A stretch of DNA of 64,000 nt from assembly GCF_035222275.1 (NCBI RefSeq), contig NW_026946359.1:1674001-1738000 (forward strand), written 5' to 3'. The notes beneath the pieces were generated by a model, which ran no database searches, was not told where the DNA came from, and was given only the letters and a program-made list of their open reading frames with translations. The stretch is from Podospora bellae-mahoneyi (lineage: Eukaryota > Ascomycota > Sordariomycetes > Sordariales > Podosporaceae). The position numbers were made by a program, and so were the translations under genes. Of this stretch, positions 1 to 11,150 are shown in pieces (position 1 is the first letter of the stretch; the number at the start of each line of letters is the position of its first letter).

Positions 1-2
1 GG

Positions 3-200
3 AAGGAGTTTGAGAGCAGATTCAACAGTAGGTTGCAAGAAGCTGCTGACGAGAGTTGGAATAAGTGGAACAGTACTGTATCGGGAGGGCTGTCTGTCAG
101 GCCAAAGGAGATTGCGCACAATGGAGGGAGAGATGGCAGACCGGTGATGATTCGTGATCAGGACTGGGAGATGTCGTCTTTTTGTAGTGAAAGTCTGTAG
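3..200 (+). CDS. 3' end of an unidentified gene (partial)
   Basis: The third forward frame is open from the window edge to a TAG at 198-200, about 65 codons. The peptide is hydrophilic and protein-like, beginning KEFESRFNSRLQEAADESW and ending DWEMSSFCSESL. The other two forward frames stop earlier or read poorly. It may be the C-terminal tail of a gene entering from the left. No family is recognised. Confidence is limited because only the tail is visible. Confidence 0.4.
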   Translation, partial: KEFESRFNSRLQEAADESWNKWNSTVSGGLSVRPKEIAHNGGRDGRPVMIRDQDWEMSSFCSESL

Positions 201-363
201 TTCGTATAACTAGGCGTACAGGAATCAATGCAACAATACCGATGATGGTGCTTAATAGAGTCATGTACAATAGGGGAGAAAACTCATGGGTAAATACGGC
301 AAGATGCTATCTAAGAAGCCCAACGCTGAATGATATCCAAGAACAGAAGATGTGCCTACGTCT

Positions 364-2124
364 TCAAGACTCTTGCTTGCCGTCTTCATACCCTGCAGTC
401 GCTGCCACCGCTCCGGTGAGCTCCACATCCCCCGGTGTACTTCTGTTGCGCTTCCTCCACGTTTCCATTCCCTTCAGTCTCTCAAGCCTCTCTCGAAATG
501 CCCTCCCCGCCTCCATCTTTTGTGAGCGAAGCTTGGTCATGATCTCCGTTTTCTCCAGCTTCTGAAGATTCTCGTTCATCGTCGCGTTCACTTCAGCTCG
601 CTGTGTCCAAAGGTCACATACTAGCAGTGTGACTGGGTCAGCCACAGCCCAAAATACCCAGAAATGGGCTGTCAGCTGTAGCCTGTCCTCGTCGGATATC
701 TTCGTGAAAGGTGCCATGACCGTCTGTGTAGAAAGTCAGCAAACACCAGTGAGGTAAGGCAGGTAGCAGAGGGCAGGAATATCTACCGCAATAGCCGTGG
801 CTGGCAGAAAGACCATGGTCAGAAGAGCAATGCTTTTCATTGCTGAAGAGTCAGGTCATGTCTCGCGAGCGATTTCTTGTTGCATGAGGTTATACAGCTG
901 TTTAAAAAGACTACATAGTATTGCGCCACATTATGATGAATGACACTGTAACCATTTTTGAACGTACCACTTGCAAATGCAAATGCACATCTTATATCAT
1001 GTGTTCGTGCTGATGAAACAAACTCCGACTGCGCACAGATGCAAGCTCCAGAAACCGCCTGCTTCAGCTGCCATCACAGATCTCTGGCTCTTGCTCAACT
1101 CCAAATCGTTGACAATGATGCTGAATCTTGCTGATGGCTGCAATGATCGAACCGTGAAGGGGCTGGAACATTGTAAAACTCCTGTTTCGCAAGTATCGAT
1201 GTTGCGTAGTAAGCGTCATATGCAGCCCTGAAAAGAATTTGTCTCGTTCTTCGATTTTATTCCCAGCATCCTGAAGAAGATCTGCCTCTTGAAGAGTCAC
1301 CTTCTTACCCATGACCGCTAGAGTTTTATTGACAAGCTGAAGGTTCTTTCGTATTACATTCACTTTGCTTTTGATCTTCAGCAGAGCCCACTAGTAGATT
1401 AGCAAAGGTAGAAGTAGGATCCTTGATATGGTCCTTGCAGTGTACGACGTTAACCGGCACAGAGATATGTTCTGATTCAACCCGATCGGCGACATAGAAT
1501 CCGTGTGTCAAGCGGAGAGATGGATTATAGCTAAGCGCCATGGAAATCCAGCATTTGGGGGAGGTATTCCAGTTGAGTGTCAAGCCTGCGATGGTTCTTT
1601 TATCAACACTTGCACGGTCGTCAATAATACCCTCTCAGAGAATCTGCTTCTCATCTAATGCTGAGGTGTTGGTGCCAAGATCTTCAGTAGTAACAGATAG
1701 ACCTGTTGATCCTTTGCTCGTAAGATCCCTGACATACGATTTTGGCAGTTCCATCGTCTGCATCATCTCCATCCACTGCTCTCTTGTGAAGGGTACTGCC
1801 CAGGCTGATTCCACAGCCCAGGAGCCATAAATCAGTCGCAGGATTCCTGTGGGCGGGTTCTCAAGTTCATCCTCAGGGACGAGTCGTCCTTCTGCTCTCA
1901 ACCATTATCCAAAGTCCTCTGAGTCTGTGTTGAGAGTATAGTAGTCTTTGACTTTTGTTGGGAGTGACTGAGGAAAGAATCAATAATTATTGCCCTGCGC
2001 TTTAACCAATGCTTCGGATCAGACACACCTCAAAGGACACAATTTCTAGACATCCCACTTCTCTTGCATCGGCATCAGACGCGAACGTTAGCCAGTCTGT
2101 GTATGGAAGTCCAAAGACGTCCAT
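364..2124 (-). pseudogene. Decayed CorA-like fungal membrane protein gene
   Basis: The reading starts at ATG 2124 (MDVFGLPYTDWLTF) and runs leftward with the layout of the fungal CorA-like family: a soluble N-terminal region (WAVPFTREQWMEMM, LTLNWNTSPKCWISMAL), a coiled segment ending LYNLMQQEIARET, then MKSIALLTMVFLPATAIA, the usual first C-terminal membrane helix, and a second helix HFWVFWAVADPVTLLVC. Two late introns look intact (898-967 and 724-786). The frame is broken by stops at 1905-1907 (TAA), 1635-1637 (TGA), 1064-1066 (TGA), 992-994 (TAA) and 856-858 (TGA), plus a frame change near 1350-1380. Each stop fits a C-to-T change in a Gln or Arg codon. Family assignment rests on the C-terminal block; ion transport in such fungal proteins is unproven. 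Confidence 0.6.
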
Positions 2125-2864
2125 TTTCCAAGTTTACAACTCAAATATGGGGTTGAACGCCGAAACTGAATGTGGTGCAATGTCAAGGTCGGTATTATCA
2201 AAGGAAAATGATCGTGAAATCCAGAGGATATGAATGCTCACCATTCACTGTCAATAACCTTCTTCCCTTTTCATCAATTTCATTTACCTAACAGTTAACA
2301 GTGTTGTCACACAATAAGCCACAAATTCTTCCTGAAAAAGCGCTGAATGATGAACTAGTTTAGTTTTGCAGCTGTGCGTGGACTCAAATGGTTGGCTAGG
2401 TGCTCAAGGGGACATGTATGGTACGTCAACCTTGAATTGATTACAGCGTTGACATTTGTTCTTCCTATAGGGACTGGTTAGAGCATCATGGTTTTGATCT
2501 CAAACGTGGCGTTGCCTTCCGAACTTCGGAACCACTGGGAACCATTTCCAGACAGCCACCCCGTCTTGCTTGGCCCAGCCTGAAGCCCCGCTCTCGCCAC
2601 TCCCCACCCGAAACTTGAGTTGACCTCTTATATCACCCCTCTGAGATAATCTGGGGCCACGATCATCTTTTACTAGTGAACTGAGACTTGCATACCCCAG
2701 TTATCGGAGACCACTCCCAGGTAATAATGGGGTTTATACCCCGGATACCCGGTGCCCGACCAGTATCACTCAACCGTCGACTGCATAGACACACCGCTTG
2801 AGGATATCACCAGAAGGGTCTGAGCCACCCAATACAATTCAGAACAATTCGCCTGGTCGCCATA
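2125..2864. other. Intergenic, divergent upstream region
   Basis: This 740 bp lies between the start of the decayed CorA-like gene and the amidohydrolase start and should hold the amidohydrolase promoter. I see no gene, repeat or unambiguous TATA box in it. Confidence 0.5.
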
Positions 2865-4517
2865 ATGTCCACTCAAGGAACCCTCTTCACCAATGGCCGC
2901 ATTTTTCTCTCCGGAGTAAACCCCGGCACCAACGCCGGTCTCACCCGGGCCCCAACATTTGCCGACTGCATGCTCGTCCGTGGTGACAAGATTGAACATG
3001 TCGGCTCATCTTCAGATGAGGTCATCAGCACGGCTCTTGCCTCCAGATCAGTAACCACCCATGACCTCCAAGGAAAAACCGTTCTCCCTGGATTCGTTGA
3101 TGGCCATCTTCATCTCATGCTCCTTGGTCAAGCTCTCAACAAGCTTGACCTGGTGAGATGCAAAGACCTCGAAGAAATCCGTTCAACCATCAGAGAATAT
3201 GCTGCCGCCAACCCAGACGTGCCTCGCATCTTGTGCAGAGGATACATGCACATTCAACTTCCCAACGGAGCCACAGCCGCTGACCTGGACGACCTCGACG
3301 AGCTCAACCGTCCCATCCTCATCGACTCCAAAGACCTTCACTCAACCTGGTGCAACACAGCCGGCATCAAAGAACTTGGCGCAGAAAACTGGGCCGACGT
3401 CCCAGGCGGCGTCATCGAAAGGAACTCCAACGGCAAGCTCACCGGCATCTTCTCCGAAGCAGCCAACATCACTTACGTTTGGCCCTATCTCGCCAGCGTA
3501 GCCTCCATGGAAGAGCGTACAGCCGCCATCCGCTCCGCCGTCACAGCCTACCACGAAGCAGGCTACACCGGCATGATCGACATGGCCATGGACGAAGGCG
3601 CCTGGGAAGCCATCCAAGCCCTCATCGCAACCGACGGCTCCATCCCCATCCGCCTCGCCTGCTACTGGCTCGTCAAGCCCCTCCCAACCGAAGCCGAAAC
3701 CCTCGCCCAAGTCGACCGCGCCATCGAGCTCGCCTCCCAGTTCAACGCCTCCACCGCCCCCGACTGCCGCATCGTCGGCATCAAGGTAATCTGCGACGGC
3801 ATCATCGACGCCTGCACCGCCGGCCTCTCCCAGCCCTACGAGCACAACTCCCACTTCGAAGTCCCCCTCTGGACCCACGCCCAGCTCGAGCCAGTCGTCA
3901 AACGCGCCAACGCCGCCGGCCTCCAAATCGCCCTCCACGCCATCGGCGACGCAACCATCAAAATGGTAGTCGACATCCTCTCCGCCCACGCCAACCCAGA
4001 CAACCGCCCCCGAGTAGAGCACATCGAGCTCGCCAGCGCAGAAGACGCCGCCCGCCTGGGCCAAAACCGCATCACAGCCTCCATCCAGCCCGTCCACGCC
4101 GATCCAGCCATCCTCAAAGCCTGGCCCAAACTCCTCGGCCAGCACCGCTGCGGTAGAGCCTTTGCCTACCGCGAATTCGCCGACCACGGCGCGCCCCTCG
4201 CTCTGGGAAGTGACGCCCCTACCGCACCTCACGCCCCGCTTGGAAACGTCTACGTGGCCACCACCCGCAAATCATACCGCGAGCCGGAGCTCGAAACAGC
4301 CGTCAACCCTCATTTTGCCCTCGGACTGTGCGAGTCTGTCGCTGCGGCTACGGAAGGGGCAGCCTACAGTTGCTTTGACGACCACAGAATAGGCTCGTTG
4401 AAGAAGGGTCACAAAGCTGACTTTGTCGTCGTGGACATGGAGTGGGAAAATGAGAAGCTGATGCAGTCCAAGATTACAGAGACGTGGTTCGACGGGAACA
4501 AGGTGTTTTCGGCTTGA
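2865..4517 (+). CDS. Amidohydrolase family 3 (YtcJ-like) metal-dependent hydrolase
   Basis: A single 550-residue frame with no intron encodes a TIM-barrel amidohydrolase of the YtcJ/amidohydrolase-3 group. Visible markers are the N-terminal beta-sandwich strand (TLFTNGRIF), the metal-binding HxH at residues 81-83 in GFVDGHLHLM, the later histidine site LHAIGDATIKM, the catalytic aspartate block LGSDAPTAPHAPL, and the closing GHKADFVVVDM typical of the C-terminal sandwich. Length is normal for the family (about 530-580). Members hydrolyse C-N bonds in cyclic amides or related substrates; the substrate here cannot be read from sequence. No signal peptide is seen, so it is probably cytosolic. 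The start at 2865 directly precedes the conserved N-terminal strand. GC is high and third positions are C-biased, so it is well expressed or long resident. Confidence 0.9.
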   Translation: MSTQGTLFTNGRIFLSGVNPGTNAGLTRAPTFADCMLVRGDKIEHVGSSSDEVISTALASRSVTTHDLQGKTVLPGFVDGHLHLMLLGQALNKLDLVRCKDLEEIRSTIREYAAANPDVPRILCRGYMHIQLPNGATAADLDDLDELNRPILIDSKDLHSTWCNTAGIKELGAENWADVPGGVIERNSNGKLTGIFSEAANITYVWPYLASVASMEERTAAIRSAVTAYHEAGYTGMIDMAMDEGAWEAIQALIATDGSIPIRLACYWLVKPLPTEAETLAQVDRAIELASQFNASTAPDCRIVGIKVICDGIIDACTAGLSQPYEHNSHFEVPLWTHAQLEPVVKRANAAGLQIALHAIGDATIKMVVDILSAHANPDNRPRVEHIELASAEDAARLGQNRITASIQPVHADPAILKAWPKLLGQHRCGRAFAYREFADHGAPLALGSDAPTAPHAPLGNVYVATTRKSYREPELETAVNPHFALGLCESVAAATEGAAYSCFDDHRIGSLKKGHKADFVVVDMEWENEKLMQSKITETWFDGNKVFSA

Positions 4518-4780
4518 GATCCGAATTAATGTATGATGGAGCAAAAAAAAAAAAAAGAAAAGACGGCTCGGTTGGGGTTCCGAAGAGTGAGAAACTTTAT
4601 CTTCGGATGACCAGCAGACTTAGCGAGAAAATGGAAGGCCGGGTGGGCCGGGGGTGACAGTATATCATGCAGGGTGAGGGGTGGCAGGAAACCCGGTAAC
4701 GTGGTCGGGATGGATTCTTGAATTCGAAAAAAACAAAAAACAAAATGGCTTGGATATCATATCATACATTTTCTCCCAAA
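4518..4780. other. Short convergent intergenic spacer
   Basis: The amidohydrolase and the oxygenase converge here. An A-run at about 4542-4560 (aaaaaaaaaaaaaagaaaa) follows the amidohydrolase stop and lies in its 3' region. No other feature is visible. Confidence 0.4.
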
Positions 4781-5713
4781 TCACTCGTAGGCATAATACT
4801 GCCGTGGCCAAATATTCATCGCCGTCTTCTGCCCACTCTCCAACGGTAGACCGGCGTGTTTCGTGCGCGTGTCCCCCGTGCCGTTGGGATGTAGATTGAT
4901 CCAGAACAAAGAATTACCAGCAACAGGTCGGAATGCCAGCCCCCCATCTTCATGCTCCCTCCACAGTGGTTTCTGTTGCTCCCCACCCCCGCTTTCCCTT
5001 TGACTGATTCCAGGTTGCTCCCCCTTGGGGCCGGGTGCGACTATGCTCTTTGCAAAAGGAAAGTATGTTTCACCGCCTGTGCAGTCGTCCTCCAGAATGG
5101 CAAAGAAGCTCGCAAGCCTGTTCCAAGTATTCCAGCTCCCATCGTCTGCCCAGAGCGGACTGGCGAACCAGTCATGGTGCAGGGTGAATTGCTGTCCGGT
5201 TGTGTATCGAACCAGCTGAGGTTGACCCATCTCATCCCAGCCATCGCGGAACATGTTACCCAAGAAGTTGCGAGCTCGCTTGAGGACGCATTGTACTGTC
5301 GGGTTGTCTTCTGGTAGTCCAGCAGAGCTCGACGTCCGTTCCTTTGTGTTTTGTTGGCGACCTCCCTTGGTGACTTTTGATGGAGCAAATTCGGGCTCGC
5401 CAGCTTGGAGGAGCTGGGTAATCTCGGTCGGGGTAATGAGGTTGTGTATGTAGATAATCAACGGGTCAAGAGAGACCAGCTCAGTGCGGTAGGAGTGGGA
5501 GGTATCGCAGGAGAAGGGCGCCTTGGTGCTGACGGGCTCACTCCCCGTGTTATTCTTCAAGAACGAAAGACTCAGAGGGACTTTAGCAACAGGAAGATCA
5601 GTGATGAAGGATGTGATTTGTGGTGGAGCGATTCTAGTGAAGTATGGTATCCCTAATCCGAGCAGAGCTGCTCCGGCAGAGATACCCGCCACCTTGGCCA
5701 CGTTTGTAGTCAT
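4781..5713 (-). CDS. 2OG-Fe(II) oxygenase, prolyl 4-hydroxylase-like
   Basis: A 310-residue intronless frame matches the P4Hc (prolyl 4-hydroxylase alpha subunit) fold. An N-terminal hydrophobic stretch (residues about 8-26, AGISAGAALLGLGIPYF) looks like a signal anchor, suggesting an ER or Golgi lumenal catalytic domain. The jelly-roll core carries LVRYTTGQQFTLHHDWF, where H179 and D181 form the HxD iron site, then the distal histidine H286 in RTKHAGLP and the 2OG-binding K296 in SGQKTAMNIW. FFAILEDDCTGGETYFP is the usual strand with the GGET turn. Such fungal enzymes hydroxylate proline in peptides or proteins; the substrate is unknown. The gene is convergent with the amidohydrolase, so no operon-like relation is implied. 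All active-site residues are present. Confidence 0.88.
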   Translation of the reverse strand: MTTNVAKVAGISAGAALLGLGIPYFTRIAPPQITSFITDLPVAKVPLSLSFLKNNTGSEPVSTKAPFSCDTSHSYRTELVSLDPLIIYIHNLITPTEITQLLQAGEPEFAPSKVTKGGRQQNTKERTSSSAGLPEDNPTVQCVLKRARNFLGNMFRDGWDEMGQPQLVRYTTGQQFTLHHDWFASPLWADDGSWNTWNRLASFFAILEDDCTGGETYFPFAKSIVAPGPKGEQPGISQRESGGGEQQKPLWREHEDGGLAFRPVAGNSLFWINLHPNGTGDTRTKHAGLPLESGQKTAMNIWPRQYYAYE

Positions 5714-7189
5714 GTCGAGTCGCGCAAACTGGCATCAGAGAGCAAGACAAAACGTGCCCCAGAGCCTGATGAAGGTCGCACCTACAAGCTGATATAGCAC
5801 CCCAACACAAAGAGTGGCCCAGTCCATCCTTTCTCCATCCTGCTCATACCAGTCCCTCCTGGAGCATCCTCCTCCGCCACCAAGCATCCTGATATCCAAA
5901 CCCGCTGCCGCCAAGTACCGATTCTGTCACCTCCCCTCCCAAAATCGACGATTGCATAACCTTGCGCAAAAAAATCCCAGGCCAAGAAGACCTCAAGGAG
6001 GGTGTCTCGACAAGCTCACTGGCCGGGGAAAGCAGAGCCAAGCCGTCGCAGCTGTGGTCCGATCTGTTTCTAAATGGTGGGTGGCATGGCGGCTTTTGAT
6101 CCGACAAATGGTGTTTACGATCGGGTAATTTTCCGGCATCCAGTCTCAGCGGTGGGAGGTTACCCCGACAAAACGCCCTCAGGAACCCGGTCTGGGTAGC
6201 AGTTCTGTCCGGTTATTTCGGTAGGACTTGACCACAGAGGTGATTATGGTCACCGTGATGTTACTCCACCAATCCGCATGACACCGGGGCGTTCTTGGCT
6301 CGGAACCAGCAGACCCCATCAGTCGAGTCGGCGTTGAAAGTCGGTAACGAGGTATGGTCAATATCTTGGATGCGGGGTGTGGCTGTTGGTATGTTTTGTG
6401 ACTGTCGAAGGCTTTGTAGGTGGTTGTCGTCTCGCCGCGGAAAGCATTATTCGATCAAGAAAGAATGACAGAAGCTCTGGGGCCAAGTTAATCGATCTAA
6501 TCACTGGACAGCGTGGCGATAGCAGCCGACCAAGATGTTGAAGGTGTTGTCAAGCTTTGTTGCCTGTTGATATGCCCAGAACGGCTGTACAGTCCTCCAG
6601 GGTCGCAAACGTTAATTTTCGTGACTTTCCAGGGCTTTAACCAGGGTGATAGCAAGGGGCAAAGAGCCACTTACGAAAGTGTCACACCAGGTCACTCTTA
6701 GTATTTTCTATGGGAGTGTACTTGGCCTTGCATTTACACTGCCTTTGACGCTTAGGCCAATATTTTCTGTTAAGTGAAGACACCTGGCATTGGCCTGGTC
6801 TCGGCTACCCTCACAAAATACTGGCCATTTTCTCGGCCTTCCAGCCAGGTTTTATTGAGAGTGGTCCCCCTGGTGCCCCCCTTGTTGAGTGACCTTGGCA
6901 AGTACCAGACTAGCGTTTATTATCCTGGAGGGTTGTGTGTGATGAGGTTAAAATTGGACACCGAAGACTTATTGGCTGCAGTCGAACGGTCCAGACCTCT
7001 GGGCCCTTTCCATGCTTCTGGTGGTTGCTGCCTCTGTAAAGAGAGGTCGTTCCAGTATCAAGCTGTATCTTGGTAACAGAATGAAGTAAGTCATCGAGGG
7101 AAACAGCGAGCCATAGTGCATTGAGTGATCTTTCAAAGTCAGTTTGTCTGCATTAAGTGCTATTACAAAGGAGAGTTATTCATGCCCTT
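5714..7189. other. Intergenic region upstream of the oxygenase
   Basis: About 1.5 kb separates the oxygenase start from the SDR stop. Only short open frames of poor composition occur on either strand. The first 300 bp should hold the oxygenase promoter. I see no repeat or RNA gene. Confidence 0.5.
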
Positions 7190-8041
7190 CTACTTCCTCG
7201 CTGCCGACATCATAGCCCCCATATTCCCAGCAATCGTCCCGCCATCCACGAGAATATCCGTCCCCGTAACATACGACGCCTCGCTCCCAGCCAAAAAGGC
7301 AACCACGCTCGCAATTTCGTCCGCCGTCCCTCCCCTCTGCAGCGGCGTCCCAGAGATAATCTGCTTGATCATCTCCCCATGCGGCGACTCCAACTCCTGT
7401 CTCACCATCGCCGTCAGAATAACTCCCGGGCTGACACTGTTGATCCTAGCACCCTTCTCTGCCCAAGCCCTTGCCGCCGCCTGTACCCTCAGATAATTCG
7501 CAGCCTTTGATAGCGAATACGCCATGGACGGGTCATTCTTCTCCACCAATTCCTTCAACTCTGGCCTATCCAGGATTGTATCCCTCCCGCTCGTGGCAAA
7601 ATGCGCTGCCAGATCTGGTGATGGCTGTGCGCCGAAGCGAGCCATGCTCGCGATGCAAATCATGCTGCCTCCCGGGGCCACGACCTCTCGGAAAGCGTCG
7701 ATGACGTTGACTGTGCCGAGTAAATCGACCTTGAAGATGCGGTCTGCGGGTGCCATGGCCGGGGATAGACCGGCTGTGTGAACGATGGTTTCGAGTCTTC
7801 CTGCTTGCGCAGCGGCAGAGGCAAACTTCTGAACAGAGGCATAGTCCGAGACATCGATGAGCTGCGTTTCGACTTCGTGTCCATCGTTTCTCAGCGATGT
7901 GGCCGCGCTGTCGAGGTTGGCTTGGGAGAAGTCGGAGAGGAAGAGAGTTGTGCGGGCTGAAGAGAGGGCAAGACGGCGAGCAGAGGCAAGACCCATGCCA
8001 CCGGATCCTATGATTGCTACTACTCTACGAGGGAAAGCCAT
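7190..8041 (-). CDS. Short-chain dehydrogenase/reductase (classical SDR)
   Basis: The protein is 283 residues from ATG 8041; the open frame extends 41 codons further upstream but that extension is low-complexity and is probably leader. The Rossmann start is IIGSGGMGLA (residues 11-19), replacing the usual TGxxxGxG with a GxGGxG form. SMICIAS supplies the catalytic Ser (S132), and Y175 with K179 form the YxxxK pair in MAYSLSKAAN. The C-terminal block SPGVILTAMV and the closing VTGTDILVDGG are typical of classical SDRs that append a nicotinamide cofactor-binding end. The reaction is NAD(P)-dependent alcohol/ketone interconversion; the substrate is unknown. It ends in TAG, which shows that TAG is used as a normal stop in this genome. 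Confidence 0.88.
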   Translation of the reverse strand: MAFPRRVVAIIGSGGMGLASARRLALSSARTTLFLSDFSQANLDSAATSLRNDGHEVETQLIDVSDYASVQKFASAAAQAGRLETIVHTAGLSPAMAPADRIFKVDLLGTVNVIDAFREVVAPGGSMICIASMARFGAQPSPDLAAHFATSGRDTILDRPELKELVEKNDPSMAYSLSKAANYLRVQAAARAWAEKGARINSVSPGVILTAMVRQELESPHGEMIKQIISGTPLQRGGTADEIASVVAFLAGSEASYVTGTDILVDGGTIAGNMGAMMSAARK

Positions 8042-11000
8042 AATGGGCAGTATCAGGGGAAGTAGTGTGGTGTAAGTCGAATTCAAAGGGTGTTGGGGGT
8101 TAGGGTTGTATGTTTGTAGGGTGTTTACTGAGTATTTCAGCCCTATCTGTTGGTTTCTGGTCAATTATGGGTGTAAGTGGGGTTGCAAAAAAGATTATCC
8201 TGTACTTGGGCTTCTTCTCAAAGATATAGTTGAGGGGCACAACGGGGCTGTTCCGACTTCAATTCGCTGACTGTACTGTCAGCTGATTCTCGCCGGACCC
8301 GAAGTTCTGGACTGTATCCTCTCCCGAATTTCCACGGCTCATCAGCAAATTCGGGTCGGCTTGACCGTCGAGACTGCTGGTCTTCAGCCTGAGAGTCCGT
8401 GGCCACAGCCCACACTGTTCACAGGCCACGGAGACAGCAAGCCAATGCCGTTCCGGGCCTAGTAGGACGGAGGAATCACCCCGCTGTCCACCCACTTCAG
8501 TGCCGAATCCGACGTGGCCTCACGCTCAACAAGTCGCTATGTGGGGCTTGGGATTGAAGGGTATCCGCTTATCAGGAGATTTTTGAGACCTCACGGCTCC
8601 ACTTTGGACATCACCGGATCTGCTGTCTTGAGAAGAAAGGCAAGGTCCGAATGTAAGTGGTCAGGGACTTGGGAGAGATATGGTCGGCGACCCACGGGAC
8701 TTTCTTACCACCACCCTCCTCATGACATGGAAACCAGACGAGTCTTCGTGTTAAGACACTGTCAGCTTCGTGTCCTGACGACCTGCAAGACCTGTGATGA
8801 GTGGCCTGTTAAAAGGGGCAATGAGGAGGCTGGAAGCAACACACTTTCAGGAGGTGGTCTATCACATTTACGCGACCTGCGTGCATGCAAACCGAAGCAC
8901 AAACGAGAAGATTCATGTTGTGCTGCTGTTCGCCAGCATTTTCTTCATTACAGGGGTGAATGTCCTGAAGATGACGTCAGAAACGATGTGAGCACTCACG
9001 TGGGTAACGAAATAACTTGTGCAAATAATTTCAACCTTACTCACTATTCGGCCATCAAACCACCACCAAAAGGGATATTTTCCTCAAAGAAAGTTTCAAA
9101 GCATCTTGATACAGGCTTATGGCTGTCTAGAATTTTCTTTGGAATTTTTAATCAAAAGTGTGGTGGTGAAAAAGGCTCCTGGAGTAGAGGGTCGACCATT
9201 TGTACAAGTTATTTCGTCACCCACGTGGTACTCAGCGCAAGAGCGGATGAAGCTCTACTCGGAGCTCTGATGCCGGGGAGACGGGGGCTCTTCCCCAGAA
9301 AATCTAGGGTCCAGACCAGATCAGCGTGCCATTCTGCACTTCTGACAAGCATTCATGGAAGCGGATGGCACACAACGGGTTATTTGGTGATCGGTTACGG
9401 CGGTGAGGGACTCTCTCGTGAAGTGCCATCTCCTGTCGATAGATGTTGTGTCCTCACTTTTGGCTGTCATTATCCAGGTGGTTTTGGCATTCAGATTAAA
9501 TATTCCACCAGACAGTAACACCAGGATTTGCGTATGACGATATCAACTGCAAAGTCCCAGCTTTATCAACTACTTGAAACCGTCGGTTGGCAGTCGTGGA
9601 ACTCTTATTGTTGGCACTCTACCCCGCATCATAGCCAGGAGGGTAATGACGAGGCGGGGTAGTGAGGCCTGTAACATAGTGGATGACAGGAAACAAAACA
9701 AGACGATAATATGATGAACAGGCGATACTACTACCAGGTAAACTTCTCATTGGCCTTTGATGCTCTCTCAAGAGTCACAACAGAAAAGCTTTCTTTGAGA
9801 GCCACACGACTCGTGCCAGAAGCTCGGGTGCTCCGGTGAAAAGGCGGAGGGGAGCGCCGAGACTGCAAAGAAGCCCTGAAAAGCTGAAAAAGCATGGGCC
9901 ACATGCCAGACCATACAGTGGGTAGCTTCGTCGTGCTGAAACCGGGAATTTGCAGGCTGTGAAATGCATCGTTGAGCGGATTTTGGCTCGAATTATCGTC
10001 TTTCCCTTCTCCAGCCCTATATAGAAAATTTCTTTGACACTTTGTTCCCTTTATGAAGCTTGGGATCTTGGTTTTCCTAGTCCACCCGCCCGTGGCGCCA
10101 TTGATGACGCCCTTGCTTGTTTCTGGAGACAGTGACGAGGGGACCCTGTCCAGGGCCTGCGCTAATATCCGGGCGCAAGGCAGATGACGCGCGACACTAC
10201 GTCATAGCCAAGCTAACTCCACCTCCGACAAAATGCAGCCATGCGAGATTGAGAACCTGCTGCGGCATTCTGCCAGGTGACTGGAGTAATTTGACTGGGC
10301 TTTCCCATCATCTGGGAGCAACGTGTTCGCCTGTTCTACTCTGCTAGTGTAGCGATTTTGACAGCTGTGGGCTTTTGTCTCTGATCGCAGCAGCTCGTTT
10401 GCTTGGAAGCATTTCCTGCCGTCCTGCCATCCATCCTCCCCCCCAACTGGTGCTGTACACCTGACAAATCGAACTTTTTCTGCGGCGGACTCTGCCCAGG
10501 CAAGCGCGTACCAGGTATCGCTCGCTCTATGATGAAAATGATGATGAAAGCGGGTGCCTGAGAGAAGAAAGACATTAAGAAAGAGACGGCCCCCATCGAT
10601 TGGTCGACCTCCGCCCCGGTTACATCTTTCAGAAGCCGCAGCCCATCCATTTCTTGGTTCAGTCTCTGTTGCAGCCACAGTGACCTCAGACCCTCCCACT
10701 CCCCCCTCCTACCGATTGCATATCTCCTCGACGATCCCGCCGTCTTGTTCCAGACAAACGTCGTCTGGTCTTCATCGTCATATTTTTTGAGGGAACCATA
10801 TCCCCCACCGCACCGCGAGCTCCACTACCCCAAACCTTCCCGTCCTCAACCTTCAATCTTCCCATCATAACCGCTGCTGCTTCTACACTACATCCCATTG
10901 AGAGGAAGATAGATATCAACGAGAAACCGAGATAACTGCAAGAGTCGGCATTTGGCTGTGGATACCGCCAACTTCCTACCTTAGCGCCTTGAAAGAAGAA

Positions 11001-11150
11001 CCTTTTGAGTTTTTCGGCAGGAAAGCCAAGACAAGGTGCTATTGCTGCCCCTCACTGACCGCCAAAAGCACATCTCCACCCGAGATCGAGTCGAGGACGA
11101 TCACCACCAGAACAAAGTAAACAGAGGAAGAACAGCGAACACTCGCGATC
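8042..11150. other. Long intergenic region and kinase 5' leader
   Basis: No convincing gene is seen in these 3.1 kb. A frame at 8514-9518 is open for 334 codons on the + strand, but it begins at GTG, its first ATG is far inside, and the peptide has no domain-like segment; I treat it as chance. The segment about 10540-11150 is CT- and CA-rich with many short upstream frames and reads like promoter plus a long 5' leader for the kinase gene. Confidence 0.45.

Noticed and set aside
3342-4232. 296-codon frame antisense to the amidohydrolase
   Set aside because: It is a codon-bias shadow of the amidohydrolase (Gly/Asp/Val-rich).
8514-9518. 334-codon open frame on the + strand
   Set aside because: It starts at GTG, lacks an early ATG, has random-looking composition, and no domain-like segment; one such chance frame is credible in 64 kb.
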